NCBI GenBank assembly: GCA_910587725.1
Contig: CAJUNG010000003.1
Coordinates: 1 to 62,283 of the forward strand
Source: an uncultured Bacilli bacterium
GTDB taxonomy: Bacteria > Bacillota_I > Bacilli_A > RF39 > UBA660
Direction of reading: 5' to 3'
DNA: 62,283 bases
The translations under genes and the position numbers were made by a program. This document shows positions 18,793 to 27,432 of this stretch, piece after piece (the stretch's first letter is position 1; every line of letters begins with the position of its first letter). The notes beneath the pieces were generated by a model, which worked only from the letters and a program-made list of their open reading frames with translations, was not told the origin of the DNA and searched no databases.

Positions 18793-19419
18793 ATGGAGAG
18801 AAAAAAATTAACTGAAAAGCAAGAACAAGTATTAACTGTCATCAAAAAAGCCATAGCAGAAAAAGGATATCCACCAACGGTTAGAGAAATCGGAAATAAA
18901 GTAGGTCTCTCATCAAGTGCCACAACCCAATTCCATATTTGCAAATTACAGGAAAAAGGGTACATCAAAAAAGACGACACCAAAAACCGAACAATCGAAT
19001 TGCTTGTACCTAACGAATATGCCGATAAAAAAGCGAATATCGTAAGTATTCCCCTTCTTGGAAATGTTACGGCAGGTAGTCCAATCGAAGCAATCGAAAC
19101 TCCTGATGAATATATCCAAGTTCCCGGTTTCATGATACCCAAAACAAAAGAAATATTTGCCCTTCATGTGAAAGGAGAAAGCATGATTAACGCAGGAATC
19201 TTCGATGGAGACGTCATCATTGTAGAACGTCGAGATACGGCAAAGAATGGCGAAAAAATCGTCGCAATGACAGAAGAAAATGAAGTCACAGTAAAAACAT
19301 TCTATAAAGAAAAAGACCATATTCGTTTACAACCAGAAAACGATACAATGGCACCAATCATCTTACCTAATGTAACAGTGCTAGGAAAAGTCATTGGATT
19401 ATTTAGAAAAATGGCATAA
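18793..19419 (+). CDS. lexA: LexA repressor of the SOS response
   Basis: Residues 1-70 form the winged helix-turn-helix (LTEKQEQVLTVI, YPPTVREIGNKVGLSSSATTQFHI). The C-terminal S24 peptidase domain has the self-cleavage site Ala94-Gly95 (NVTAGS), nucleophile Ser130 (KGESM) and Lys168 (VTVKTF). Length of 208 residues is typical. LexA represses DNA damage genes and cleaves itself when stimulated by RecA filaments. It is transcribed alone from its own promoter and ends at a strong terminator shared with tcdA. Unlike B. subtilis, no yneA-type division inhibitor is adjacent. Confidence 0.96.
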   Translation: MERKKLTEKQEQVLTVIKKAIAEKGYPPTVREIGNKVGLSSSATTQFHICKLQEKGYIKKDDTKNRTIELLVPNEYADKKANIVSIPLLGNVTAGSPIEAIETPDEYIQVPGFMIPKTKEIFALHVKGESMINAGIFDGDVIIVERRDTAKNGEKIVAMTEENEVTVKTFYKEKDHIRLQPENDTMAPIILPNVTVLGKVIGLFRKMA

Positions 19420-19424
19420 AAAAG

Positions 19425-19471
19425 AAAAGAACTAGGAAAATCAAAATCACGATTTTTCTGGTTCTTTTTTT
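19425..19471. terminator. Bidirectional terminator between lexA and tcdA
   Basis: AAAAGAAC...GGAAAATC pairs with GATTTTTC...GTTCTTTT, with T runs on both strands. The tcdA stop lies within the hairpin. Confidence 0.8.
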
Positions 19472-20127
19472 ATTTCGCTCTGAATCACCCAACTAGCAAT
19501 CAACATTCCAGCAACTCCTGGAACAAAACTACAACTAGGAATTTCTTTACCGTTGGTTCGAATCGGCTCTTCACTACTAGCAAGAACCGTAATCTTACCA
19601 CGAATCCATTCGTCTTTCACAAACTTTCTTAAAATTCTAGCAATTGGGTCATAACTTGTTTTATCTAATGTCGTAATCATTAACTTGCTAGGGTCTAAAC
19701 GTTTTCCCGTTCCCATCGAGGTAATAAAAGGAATCTGTCGAACCTTACAATGTTTAATCATCGACTGTTTCGCCTGAATATCATCACAAGCATCAATCAC
19801 ATAATCCGGTTTATAGGTATCAAAAAGAATTGGGTCATACTTCTCCTGAATGGGAATCACCAATGTATCAGAAAAAGAAGAAATTCTTTCTTTAAATGCT
19901 TCTACTTTGCTTTTTCCTAAATTTTCTTTTGTGGCAATCAACTGACGATTAAAATTAGAAATATCCACTGTATCATAATCGACTAAAATCAAAGACCGAA
20001 CACCACTCCTTGCCAAAGATTCTGCAGCGTAACCTCCAACGCCTCCAATTCCAATAATCATCACATTGATATCACGAATCTTTGAAAAATTGCTAGATCC
20101 TATTAAGGATTCAAATCTTTCATACAT
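19447..20127 (-). CDS. tcdA: tRNA threonylcarbamoyladenosine dehydratase (TcdA, ThiF/E1-like)
   Basis: ThiF/MoeB/HesA-type adenylating enzyme. The N-terminal Rossmann region has VMIIGIGGVGGYAAESLARSG, followed by LVDYDTVDISNFNRQL, DACDDIQAKQ and ITSMGTGKRLDP. This matches the TcdA/CsdL subfamily, which converts t6A at tRNA position 37 to its cyclic form. About 226 residues and the C-terminal PEIPSCSFVPGVAG-type motif (here KEIPSCSFVPGVAG) fit. The open frame reaches 20190, but ATG 20127 has GAGGTGA at six bases and gives the family N-terminus MYERFESLIG. A 6S RNA candidate ends about 20 bases upstream, as in the yrvM region of B. subtilis. Confidence 0.9.
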   Translation of the reverse strand: MYERFESLIGSSNFSKIRDINVMIIGIGGVGGYAAESLARSGVRSLILVDYDTVDISNFNRQLIATKENLGKSKVEAFKERISSFSDTLVIPIQEKYDPILFDTYKPDYVIDACDDIQAKQSMIKHCKVRQIPFITSMGTGKRLDPSKLMITTLDKTSYDPIARILRKFVKDEWIRGKITVLASSEEPIRTNGKEIPSCSFVPGVAGMLIASWVIQSEIKKEPEKS

Positions 20128-20146
20128 AGCCATCACCTCAAAAATT

Positions 20147-20331
20147 AAAAAAATCCAGACGGACCGTTGTGTACTTGATAAAACCTGCATCTCGCAGGTG
20201 GGTACTCATAACGAAACAATCAGGATTCTTTGAATGATCAAAGCGTTCAACACATGTTCACGATTCTTCGAGTTCCCTTATCTAAAACTTAGTCGGTTTT
20301 ATAAAAGTTACACATATCGTATCCTCTAGAT
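20147..20331 (-). ncRNA. 6S RNA candidate (ssrS/bsrA-like)
   Basis: The 5' arm (about 20331-20296) and the 3' arm (about 20184-20150) of the minus-strand transcript pair over some 30 bases, closing a long rod that is followed at once by TTTTTTT. A small hairpin ACCTGC-GAGAT-GCAGGT lies in the 3' strand of a central open region, and the apical hairpin is CTTTG-ATCATT-CAAAG. This rod with a central bubble is the 6S RNA plan (a regulator of RNA polymerase). TATACT (RC of 20338-20343) lies upstream with a weaker TTGTAC 19 bp before it. B. subtilis also places a 6S gene next to the tcdA homologue yrvM. Confidence 0.75.
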
Positions 20332-20440
20332 ATTTATAGTATAGCATATAATTTTAAAAATAGTACAAATTTAGCTAATTGTAAACAAAAAAAGAAGAAA
20401 GTTTTATCATCTACAGAATAAAATACACTAGGTGATTATC

Positions 20441-21205
20441 ATGATTTTCAAATATAAAGATATTTCTCTCTACTATGAAAAAAAAGGAATCGGAAAAGAA
20501 GAGCTAGTAATTCTTCCTGGTTGGGGAGATACAAGACCTAGTTGGAACTTTTTGATTAATCTTTTAGCGGATTACTACACAATCTATACAGTAGATTATC
20601 CAGGGTTTGGAAATACTTCCTTCCCCTCTCACGACTTAACGATTTACGATTATACAGAATTAATTAATGCCTGGTTACAATCTCTAGAACTTACTAATCC
20701 AACACTCCTAGGTCATTCTTTTGGCGGACGAATACTAATTGCCCTTACCGGGTACTATCAATATCCATATAAAAAATTAATTCTAATGAATGCTGCAGGA
20801 ATTAAACCTAAGAAAACATTCAAAGCCAAAATAAGAACAATGTGTTATAAGTTTTTAAGAAAGTTAACGAAAATATTTCCGAAAAAAATACAAAAGAAAT
20901 GGCAAGAAAAATTATTCTCCCATTTCTCATCAGAAGACTATAAACTGTTACCGATATCAATGAGAAAAACTTTTCAAAATATCGTCAATGAAGATTTATC
21001 GATTTATTTAAAGAATATTCAAGCACAGACACTGATTCTTTGGGGAAATAATGACACTTCTACCCCAATTCATGATGCATATTTAATGAAAAAGGAAATT
21101 CCAAATGCAAGCTTAATCAGTTTCAAAAATAGTGGACATTTTCTATATTTAGAAAAATTCCAACAAACTTTAGAACAAATTGTAAAATTCGTAGAAAAAG
21201 AGTGA
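20441..21205 (+). CDS. Alpha/beta hydrolase
   Basis: Alpha/beta-hydrolase fold of about 254 residues: LVILPGWGDTRPSW near the oxyanion hole, nucleophile elbow LLGHSFGGR, acid in LILWGNNDTSTP and His in NSGHFLYLEKF. A basic cap (KAKIRTMCYKFLRKLTKIFPKKIQKKW) lies between them. GTG 20432 is in frame, but AGGTGATTATC precedes ATG 20441. It is a distant paralogue of the hydrolase at 45380-46093 that sits with the murF-like gene. It ends four bases before the end of the convergent glycine-rich gene. Substrate unknown. Confidence 0.88.
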   Translation: MIFKYKDISLYYEKKGIGKEELVILPGWGDTRPSWNFLINLLADYYTIYTVDYPGFGNTSFPSHDLTIYDYTELINAWLQSLELTNPTLLGHSFGGRILIALTGYYQYPYKKLILMNAAGIKPKKTFKAKIRTMCYKFLRKLTKIFPKKIQKKWQEKLFSHFSSEDYKLLPISMRKTFQNIVNEDLSIYLKNIQAQTLILWGNNDTSTPIHDAYLMKKEIPNASLISFKNSGHFLYLEKFQQTLEQIVKFVEKE

Positions 21206-21209
21206 AAAC

Positions 21210-22583
21210 TCATTCCACTCTTGTAATTTTAGCAAAACCGTCCCCATTATTCCCTACTTGAAAAGAAAAACCATCATGCGTCGGTTGGCCTACAAATTCT
21301 TGTTTTTCCGTCGTCCATTGATATCCTTTACCATCAATCATCATAGTATCTGTAAATCGATATCCTGAATAATGATAAGAACATTGAATATCCGTCGTTC
21401 CATCACTACAACCAGTCTTTGGCGTAATATCTTCTGCACTAGTAATCGCAACACATCCATTATGACCAGAAATATAAGAAGAGCCTCCGCCACCAGAAGG
21501 ATTGGAGTTTCCCCCATAATATCCCCCAGCACCAGGATGATAACTACGACTCCAAGAAATAGAGGCGCCAATACCAAAGCTACCACTTTTACTACCGACC
21601 TTTACAGAATTGGGTGTTGTTGCCGCCTCCCCGCCTTTTGTTTGCGTTGCCGAAGAATTAGGATACCAATAAGTATCTGTTGCATAGGAACGTAATCCTC
21701 CAGCATCTCCGCCATATTCTCCAGAACCATCAGAAAAAGTTCCTCCAGCAGCACCAGCTACCATAATTCGACTAGCAAGGGAAGAAGTCGAATTCCAAGA
21801 ATCAAGAACAAGACGAATATCAGTTGCACCACCACTTCCTGCCGCCAAAGTTAAATCCGACATCATATGACAACAGTTAAATAATTTCCCGCTTCCTCCA
21901 ACATAAACATAAAACTTACTTCCCTTAGTAAGAGAAATAATTCCTGAAGTATAAGCCCCATAAGCTGGAAATCGTAAAGTATAGGAATTATACCCGTTAT
22001 TTCCACTAGCTCCCCAAAGTTCTATCTTATAATTTCCTGAAACAGGTACGGTAAATATTTGAGGCTCCCCTGTATAAGAATAAGTAAAATATTTCGGAAC
22101 AATCTCCTGAGATAAAGAAAGTTGTCCATCTTTTAATCCTAAAGGATTAGAAACAAGTCCTGAAATCGTACCAAATTCTACTTGTACTGCTTCGTTAGAA
22201 AAATTATTAAATAAAATGGAAATCTCTTTCGTTTCCTCCCCTTGTATCACACCCGTCGTATAATCAACAGTATCCACTAAATATCCACCTTCAAAACTAC
22301 CATCACTAATATTCGTCAACAATTGATAATAAAGTTGATATTTTGTATCAATAGGATTCTTACTAATCAATTTTAAAGAAAGAGAAAAAGTAGAACGAGG
22401 GGCAACAGTAATTTGATTCACTTCACCAATTTCTAAAGAATATTCTAATTCACCCACTTGAATATCGAAAGAACCGCCCTCTATTTTATTCGAAAAAATC
22501 GCATAAGAAGAGGAAAAGAAAATTGTACAAAGGAAAATTGCACCAATACAAAAAATACCAATCACTTTACTTCGATTTTTCAA
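21210..22583 (-). CDS. TasA/SipW-type exported protein with glycine-rich domain
   Basis: The N-terminal signal helix (IGIFCIGAIFLCTIFFSSSYAIFS) followed by NKIEGGSFDIQVGELEYSLE matches the TasA/CalY (camelysin) entry pattern, so a SipW-type signal peptidase probably processes it. Residues about 45-165 are a beta domain; from about 185 there is a glycine-rich domain (GYNSYTL, GSGGATDIRL, IMVAGAAGGT, PGAGGYYGGN, GGGGSSYISG) of the kind found in ALK/LTK-like and bacterial surface proteins, with several Cys. A related glycine-rich block occurs in the prepilin-like protein at 138-2738. Translation starts at TTG 22583 after AGGTGA. Its promoter contains an 11-G spacer tract, which suggests on/off expression. 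Confidence 0.83.
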   Translation of the reverse strand: MKNRSKVIGIFCIGAIFLCTIFFSSSYAIFSNKIEGGSFDIQVGELEYSLEIGEVNQITVAPRSTFSLSLKLISKNPIDTKYQLYYQLLTNISDGSFEGGYLVDTVDYTTGVIQGEETKEISILFNNFSNEAVQVEFGTISGLVSNPLGLKDGQLSLSQEIVPKYFTYSYTGEPQIFTVPVSGNYKIELWGASGNNGYNSYTLRFPAYGAYTSGIISLTKGSKFYVYVGGSGKLFNCCHMMSDLTLAAGSGGATDIRLVLDSWNSTSSLASRIMVAGAAGGTFSDGSGEYGGDAGGLRSYATDTYWYPNSSATQTKGGEAATTPNSVKVGSKSGSFGIGASISWSRSYHPGAGGYYGGNSNPSGGGGSSYISGHNGCVAITSAEDITPKTGCSDGTTDIQCSYHYSGYRFTDTMMIDGKGYQWTTEKQEFVGQPTHDGFSFQVGNNGDGFAKITRVE

Positions 22584-22644
22584 AAATACTCACCTAACTT
22601 CACTTTGAACATAAAACTTTGAAATCGCCTTATGATATAGAAAT

Positions 22645-22676
22645 ATTATACCCCCCCCCCCAGGCATTTTTGTCAA
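22645..22676 (-). promoter_or_regulatory. Promoter with a homopolymeric spacer, likely phase variable
   Basis: On the minus strand: TTGACA (RC of 22671-22676), AAAATGCCT, eleven G, TATAAT (RC of 22645-22650). The spacer is 20 bp; eight G would give the optimal 17. The tract touches the -10 box. It drives the glycine-rich surface protein whose start lies about 60 bases downstream. Confidence 0.85.
22651..22661. repeat. Homopolymer tract of 11 C (11 G on the minus strand)
   Basis: The longest G/C homopolymer noticed in this A+T-rich window, placed exactly between a consensus -35 and -10. Confidence 0.95.
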
Positions 22677-22811
22677 TAAAAAAATATTCCCAATAGATGT
22701 ATTCCCAGAATTAACATTATTCATAAAAGAATAGTATCTACAAACGTTATAGCAATTCCTTCTAGATTAGCGTTTTTATAAATATTATCTACCAATTTTC
22801 TTTTAACAAAA

Positions 22812-22852
22812 AAAATAGATTATCCTCTTTTTGCTATAGGATATCTATTTTT
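22812..22852 (-). terminator. Terminator of ftsK
   Basis: AAAATAGATaTCC / GGATtATCTATTTT-type stem, read on the minus strand into a T run, about 25 bases after the ftsK stop. Confidence 0.75.
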
Positions 22853-22877
22853 CACTACATCACTTCTTTTAAAGCTT

Positions 22878-25181
22878 TTATTCTTCTTCTAATTTGATTA
22901 ATACTTCCCTTGGTTTAGAACCATTAGCAGGACCTACAATTCCACGTTCTTCTAATAAATCAATAATTCTTGCCGCACGATTGTAACCAAGTTTGAATCT
23001 TCTTTGTAAAAGAGAAGAACTTGCTTTTCCTGTAGTTACCACAAACTCAACAATATCATTATAAAGTGGGTCATCATACTCTTCTTCTGCACTGGTTACA
23101 TCATCTACCCCAGGACGGTCATTCGATTCTAAATTCAACCATTTTTCATCAAATTGCGCTTTTTGTTGACCAACAGTATAATCTACGATTTTTTCCAAAT
23201 CTTCATCACTGACCCATGCACCTTGTACACGAGTAGGAGAAATCTCTCCCATTGGGAAAAACAACATATCTCCTTTTCCCAAAAGTTTTTCAGCACCACT
23301 AGCATCTAATATCGTACGAGAATCGATTTGTGAAGATACGGCAAAAGATATACGTGATGGAATATTAGCTTTAACAACACCTGTAATAACATCGGTTGAA
23401 GGTCTTTGTGTAGCAACAATTAAGTGAATTCCTGCAGCACGTGCCATCTGTGTGATTCTCATAATCGAATCCTCTACTTCTTTACTAGCAACCAACATTA
23501 AATCCGCAAGCTCGTCGATAATTACAACAATATATTGCATATGAGGAATTTTCTCTTCCTCTTCTTCAATACCTTCATTTTGCTTATCTACCCAAGCATT
23601 ATAAGTAGCGATATTTTTTACATTCTTTTCGCTAAATTTATCATAACGAATCTCCATTTCATGGACAATCTTTTTAAGTGCCTCACTCGCCTTTTTAGGA
23701 TCAGTAACAACAGGCATCAAAAGATGAGGAATTCCATTATACATCGAAAGTTCTACCTTTTTGGGGTCAACTAATACAAGTCTTACTTCATTTGGTTTCG
23801 TCCGCATCAAAATAGAGGCAATAATACAGTTAATACAGACAGATTTTCCAGACCCTGTTGCTCCGGCAACTAGTAAGTGAGGAGTTTTATCGATATCACA
23901 ACAAATACTTCTTCCCATGATATCTTTTCCAAGACCTACTAAAAGTTTATTTGTACTTCCCTTTGCTCGGTCAGACTCTAAAATTTCCCGAAGCCCTACC
24001 ATCATAATCGAATCATTCGCAAGTTCAATTCCCACGGTACTTTTCCCAGGAATCGGTGCTTGAATACGAACATCTTTCTTCGCTAAAGCCAAAGAAATTT
24101 CACGATTTAGTCCTAAAATTTTACTTACCTTTGTACCAGAAGAAATCTCTAATTCATACTGAGTAACACTAGGTCCTACATTAACTTCAACCACTTTTGC
24201 ATGAATACCAAAGTCTTGTAATACTTTTTCTAACTTTTCAATATTACGCTCTAATACCTCACTATTATTTCCATTCTTTTGTTTTTTTACTGGACTAATT
24301 AATGACAATGCTGGTAACTTATATTCATGATTAATATGATAATGAATTTCTGGCTTTTTCTCTTCTTCTTCGATTACTGCTTCTTGGAGCACATTGATAT
24401 GAGGTTTTGGAATTTGCATTGTATTATCTTCTTTTACTCTAGTTAATTCATTAATATTATGAATTTTAATTTTTCCATCTTCTGATGCTTTAGTATCTAC
24501 AACTTCTTCTGGGATATCGACAATATTTTCTATATCTTGAGAAGAATCATTAACTCTAACGTTAGCCATTGTACCACTAAGTTTTTCATCTTTTTTCCGT
24601 TCTTTCTTATGGGCAAAAGCCTCTTTCATTCTCTCAAGTGGATTAAATCCTGTAAGTAGCACAGTTCCTACAAAAATTAAGACACCGGAAACGATATAAG
24701 TACCTTCCATAGCAAAAAGCTTATAAAATAAAATAGAAAAACTTGCCCCAATAATTCCAGCTCCCTTAAGGGTCAAAGGAACCGCTTTTAAGGTATTAGA
24801 AAAATTGGTCAATAAATTATCGACAGTATCTTTAATTACGGTTAATACATCCCCTTCGTTTGCAGTAATATAACTAACATGAGAAAGAACTAAAAAACCT
24901 AAACAAAGGGCATAAAAACCAACTTTACGAGAAGTAAAAAAGCTTGGCCACTTACGCTTTACAATTAGATAAAGTCCAAGCCATAATACTAAGACAATTA
25001 AAATTTGATAGGCAGTCCCTACCAAAAACATTGCAAAACTAGCAACAACTTCTCCGACAAATCCTAAAGGCTTAGGAGGAATACTTAAAACAGAAAGAAT
25101 AATTAAAACAAGCCCAATTAATTCTTCGGTATATTCGAATTTATTCTTTTTTGCATCTTTTCTTTTTTTCTTTTTTGCCAT
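22878..25181 (-). CDS. ftsK: DNA translocase FtsK/SpoIIIE
   Basis: Septum-located motor that moves chromosomal DNA during division (and into the forespore where spores are made). A basic N-terminus is followed by four or five membrane helices (about residues 20-195), a linker, and the motor: Walker A VAGATGSGKSVCIN, Walker B YIVVIIDELADLM, and ATQRPSTDVITG. The C-terminal gamma domain (DIVEFVVTTGKASSSLLQRRFKLGYNRAARIIDLLEERG) should bind KOPS/SRS-type sequences. 767 residues is typical for the SpoIIIE/SftA size class. It stands alone with a GAGGTG site and its own terminator. Confidence 0.95.
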   Translation of the reverse strand: MAKKKKRKDAKKNKFEYTEELIGLVLIILSVLSIPPKPLGFVGEVVASFAMFLVGTAYQILIVLVLWLGLYLIVKRKWPSFFTSRKVGFYALCLGFLVLSHVSYITANEGDVLTVIKDTVDNLLTNFSNTLKAVPLTLKGAGIIGASFSILFYKLFAMEGTYIVSGVLIFVGTVLLTGFNPLERMKEAFAHKKERKKDEKLSGTMANVRVNDSSQDIENIVDIPEEVVDTKASEDGKIKIHNINELTRVKEDNTMQIPKPHINVLQEAVIEEEEKKPEIHYHINHEYKLPALSLISPVKKQKNGNNSEVLERNIEKLEKVLQDFGIHAKVVEVNVGPSVTQYELEISSGTKVSKILGLNREISLALAKKDVRIQAPIPGKSTVGIELANDSIMMVGLREILESDRAKGSTNKLLVGLGKDIMGRSICCDIDKTPHLLVAGATGSGKSVCINCIIASILMRTKPNEVRLVLVDPKKVELSMYNGIPHLLMPVVTDPKKASEALKKIVHEMEIRYDKFSEKNVKNIATYNAWVDKQNEGIEEEEEKIPHMQYIVVIIDELADLMLVASKEVEDSIMRITQMARAAGIHLIVATQRPSTDVITGVVKANIPSRISFAVSSQIDSRTILDASGAEKLLGKGDMLFFPMGEISPTRVQGAWVSDEDLEKIVDYTVGQQKAQFDEKWLNLESNDRPGVDDVTSAEEEYDDPLYNDIVEFVVTTGKASSSLLQRRFKLGYNRAARIIDLLEERGIVGPANGSKPREVLIKLEEE

Positions 25182-25289
25182 AATTCTATCTACACCTCTT
25201 ACTCTATATATCTAGATTATAGCATTAATTTGATAATTTTAATACCTGTTTTACAAAAATTGACAGCAATTTACGAAAACAAAAAGAGG

Positions 25290-27236
25290 CTATGCCCCTA
25301 ATTCTATTTCATATGGATGTTCATATGTTCCATCCCCTGTATTATCCTTTGCAATAACAACGTTTGACTTTAGATATAGAGATGGACGAACCGCTAGTGC
25401 GGTATCTGAACTAGAATAACTTGAACTACCATACCAAAGTATATTCCTAACGAAACGTGCAGAATCTGGTGTCAATGTCCAAAAATTAATTTTTGTTCCT
25501 CTTGTAATATGACTAGTAAACATTTCTCCTATACGAGGAAGTCCTATATAAACATCTATTTCGTTAGAAAGTTTTTCACAATCTAAAGCAGAAATACCGC
25601 TATTAACCACTTGACAAATACTTGATTTATAATTTCCCCCACTAAATACAGTCCCAAAATACCAATTTTTACTCACTTCTACCATATTTTTTGCTTTATC
25701 CTCTAAGTTCGAATAATAATTATTATATATATTTGTCCTAATTCGAGCGGTTGCAAAACTTGTCTTATACTCAGCATTATCAAATTTCATTTCTCCCAAT
25801 CCACTTGGAATATCCACCGCAGTTACTTTCGTAAGCCCCTCTTCCACTCCAACAATCCGATATAATTCATTATTAAATTTTACATATTCCCCACTATATC
25901 TCGTCGAAAATAAGGTCACACCTGCTATAATCTCTTGTTCATCATCCATTAACTTAAAAGGATCCGAAATACTTCCATTTCCCGATACAATGCGAATATC
26001 GGATTTCAGATTCACAGATGGACGAATCGAATGAGCGCCTGCTGGACTATAATTCTGACTATAGTTATTCTTATTATAATCCCCTGTATCGCTCACAAAC
26101 CAAACAGTAGAGGAGGAACTTAGCGTCATCAACCACCACTGCGTACTATTATTCAAATATCCTGTAGAAGCAATTGCCATGCCCTCGGAATTATTATAGG
26201 TCGTATAATACTCGTATACATTCAAAAGTCCTACAGTTCTTTCTACTTTAGTTACTCCATTTGGTCTTATTGGCACAGAAAGAGTATTTAATCCCGTAGC
26301 ATCCCATATGAAATTTGTTACCAAGTAATCCTCATAATGATGAAGCGTTGGTAAAAACTCTTGATTTAACCATTGGTCCACAAAACTATTCTCAAAATTA
26401 GGTTGATTAACTGAATTATAAGGAATTGCCGTTATTGCATTATCCGTCACCATCTTAACAGCACCAGTTTCATTATTTTTTAATACTACTCTCCATAGTT
26501 TTCCGGAATACCAAATATAATTATTTGCACATTGTCCAACTAAAAATGTATCTACTCCATCATCATAAGTCGTACAATTCTCTCCTAAATTCTCACTTGC
26601 AAATACCTTATCTGTTGCAGGTTCTCCACTTGGTTCTGGAGTTGAAGTTGGCGTTGGATTATCAACGTCCCCCGATGTTTGCTCGATTTCTACTTTAAAA
26701 CTTAAACTTTTTCCAGCAATCCGTGCGTCATCTTCTACACTATCCTTTATCCATAAACGAAGAGCATATTCAATCGTTTGATTTCCCAAAATTACTCCAC
26801 TATTTATCGTATTATCTTGTAAATCTGAAAGTAAGTGAATAGTAACTTGTCCATCTTTTGTAAGTCCACATTTCACGTCTTCTAAGAATAGTTTCTCACC
26901 ACTAGTAATATCTGCTAGTTTCAAAATATAATTTGTGTCTTGTAAGGTTTTGTTAATTAATCGAAAAGTAAAAGCATTCCCTATCATTCCTACTTCATCA
27001 TAAGTTGGAAATGCATCTACTATCGTTAAATTATTATCATCTTCTTGTAATTCTAAAGATAAGTTACCAACATTGATGACTTGTTTCTTTGTTCCGGTTA
27101 AAGCCCGATTCGTGAAGGCATACGTAATTCCTAAGAAAACAACGAAAATACCTGTAATCAAAAGACCTACACTTACAAGTTTTTTCGTTCTATCTAATTT
27201 TTGTTGCCCACCCCCGAACGTATTTTTGTCTTCCAT
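25290..27236 (-). CDS. TasA-like exported protein with two DUF6273-like domains
   Basis: A short cytoplasmic N-terminus and one hydrophobic helix (LVSVGLLITGIFVVFLGITYAF) lead into TNRALTGTKKQVINVGNLSLEL, the TasA/camelysin-type junction. Residues about 45-190 are a beta domain, then a Pro/Thr-rich linker (NPTPTSTPEPSGEP). Two tandem modules follow, each with NNYIWYSGKLWRVV or VKFNNELYRIVG at the start, WWLMTLSSSSTVWFVSDTG or NFWTLTPDSARFVRNI, and IRPSVNLKSDI or VRPSLYLKSNV near the end, the pattern of DUF6273-like domains. AAAGGAGG precedes ATG 27236. Its promoter and leader are duplicated at about 28526-28604. Probably a surface adhesin; the ligand is unknown. Confidence 0.75.
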   Translation of the reverse strand: MEDKNTFGGGQQKLDRTKKLVSVGLLITGIFVVFLGITYAFTNRALTGTKKQVINVGNLSLELQEDDNNLTIVDAFPTYDEVGMIGNAFTFRLINKTLQDTNYILKLADITSGEKLFLEDVKCGLTKDGQVTIHLLSDLQDNTINSGVILGNQTIEYALRLWIKDSVEDDARIAGKSLSFKVEIEQTSGDVDNPTPTSTPEPSGEPATDKVFASENLGENCTTYDDGVDTFLVGQCANNYIWYSGKLWRVVLKNNETGAVKMVTDNAITAIPYNSVNQPNFENSFVDQWLNQEFLPTLHHYEDYLVTNFIWDATGLNTLSVPIRPNGVTKVERTVGLLNVYEYYTTYNNSEGMAIASTGYLNNSTQWWLMTLSSSSTVWFVSDTGDYNKNNYSQNYSPAGAHSIRPSVNLKSDIRIVSGNGSISDPFKLMDDEQEIIAGVTLFSTRYSGEYVKFNNELYRIVGVEEGLTKVTAVDIPSGLGEMKFDNAEYKTSFATARIRTNIYNNYYSNLEDKAKNMVEVSKNWYFGTVFSGGNYKSSICQVVNSGISALDCEKLSNEIDVYIGLPRIGEMFTSHITRGTKINFWTLTPDSARFVRNILWYGSSSYSSSDTALAVRPSLYLKSNVVIAKDNTGDGTYEHPYEIELGA

Positions 27237-27241
27237 ACTTC

Positions 27242-27303
27242 TTCCTCCTTTAATTGAAGAATAACACTTGTTACCCTCCTACGATAATAAAATAATATCA
27301 TAA
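27242..27303. repeat. 62-bp direct repeat, copy 1 (promoter and leader of the TasA-like gene)
   Basis: Perfectly identical to 28526-28587. It contains the -10 box, a first AGGAGG, the five-codon frame GTG-TTA-TTC-TTC-AAT with stop TAA, and the functional AAAGGAGG. Similarity continues imperfectly to the -35. Confidence 0.95.
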
Positions 27304-27320
27304 ACTAGAGAAATATTCAA
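27292..27320 (-). promoter_or_regulatory. Promoter of the TasA-like/DUF6273 gene
   Basis: TTGAAT (RC of 27315-27320), 17-bp spacer, TATTAT (RC of 27292-27297). The same boxes and spacing are kept in the second copy (28576-28604). Confidence 0.7.
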
Positions 27321-27330
27321 TAAAAATGAT

Positions 27331-27432
27331 TTGACAAATAATACATATTTGTATATATATAGCAAATACATTTAAAAGGAGAAAATCAAAATGGAGCAAA
27401 AGAAAATCGCATTTCTGCGATTAATTTCTTTT
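27331..27432 (+). pseudogene. Remnant of a deleted paralogue: promoter, RBS and first codons
   Basis: TTGACA (27331-27336), 17 bp, TATATA (27354-27359), AAAAGGAG (27374-27381), ATG 27391 with MEQKK, then at once the terminator hairpin at 27406-27421. From TGATTTGACAAA to ATGGAG this stretch has the same length and layout as the leader of the convergent gene at 27421-28137 (MEKEK), which suggests an inverted paralogue that lost its body. The frame continues for about 57 hydrophobic residues antisense to that gene, most probably by chance. Confidence 0.5.
27406..27421. terminator. Bidirectional terminator
   Basis: ATCGCA-TTTC-TGCGAT with T-rich flanks on both sides. The minus-strand loop is GAAA. 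It contains the end of the stop codon of the gene at 27421-28137. Confidence 0.75.

Noticed and set aside
18946..19320. Phe-rich minus-strand frame opposite lexA
   Set aside because: LexA is unmistakable on the plus strand; this frame arises from its Lys/Glu codons.
22651..22661. The C11 tract as a simple sequencing artefact
   Set aside because: Length could be uncertain by a base or two, but its exact position between consensus -35 and -10 boxes is hard to explain by error.
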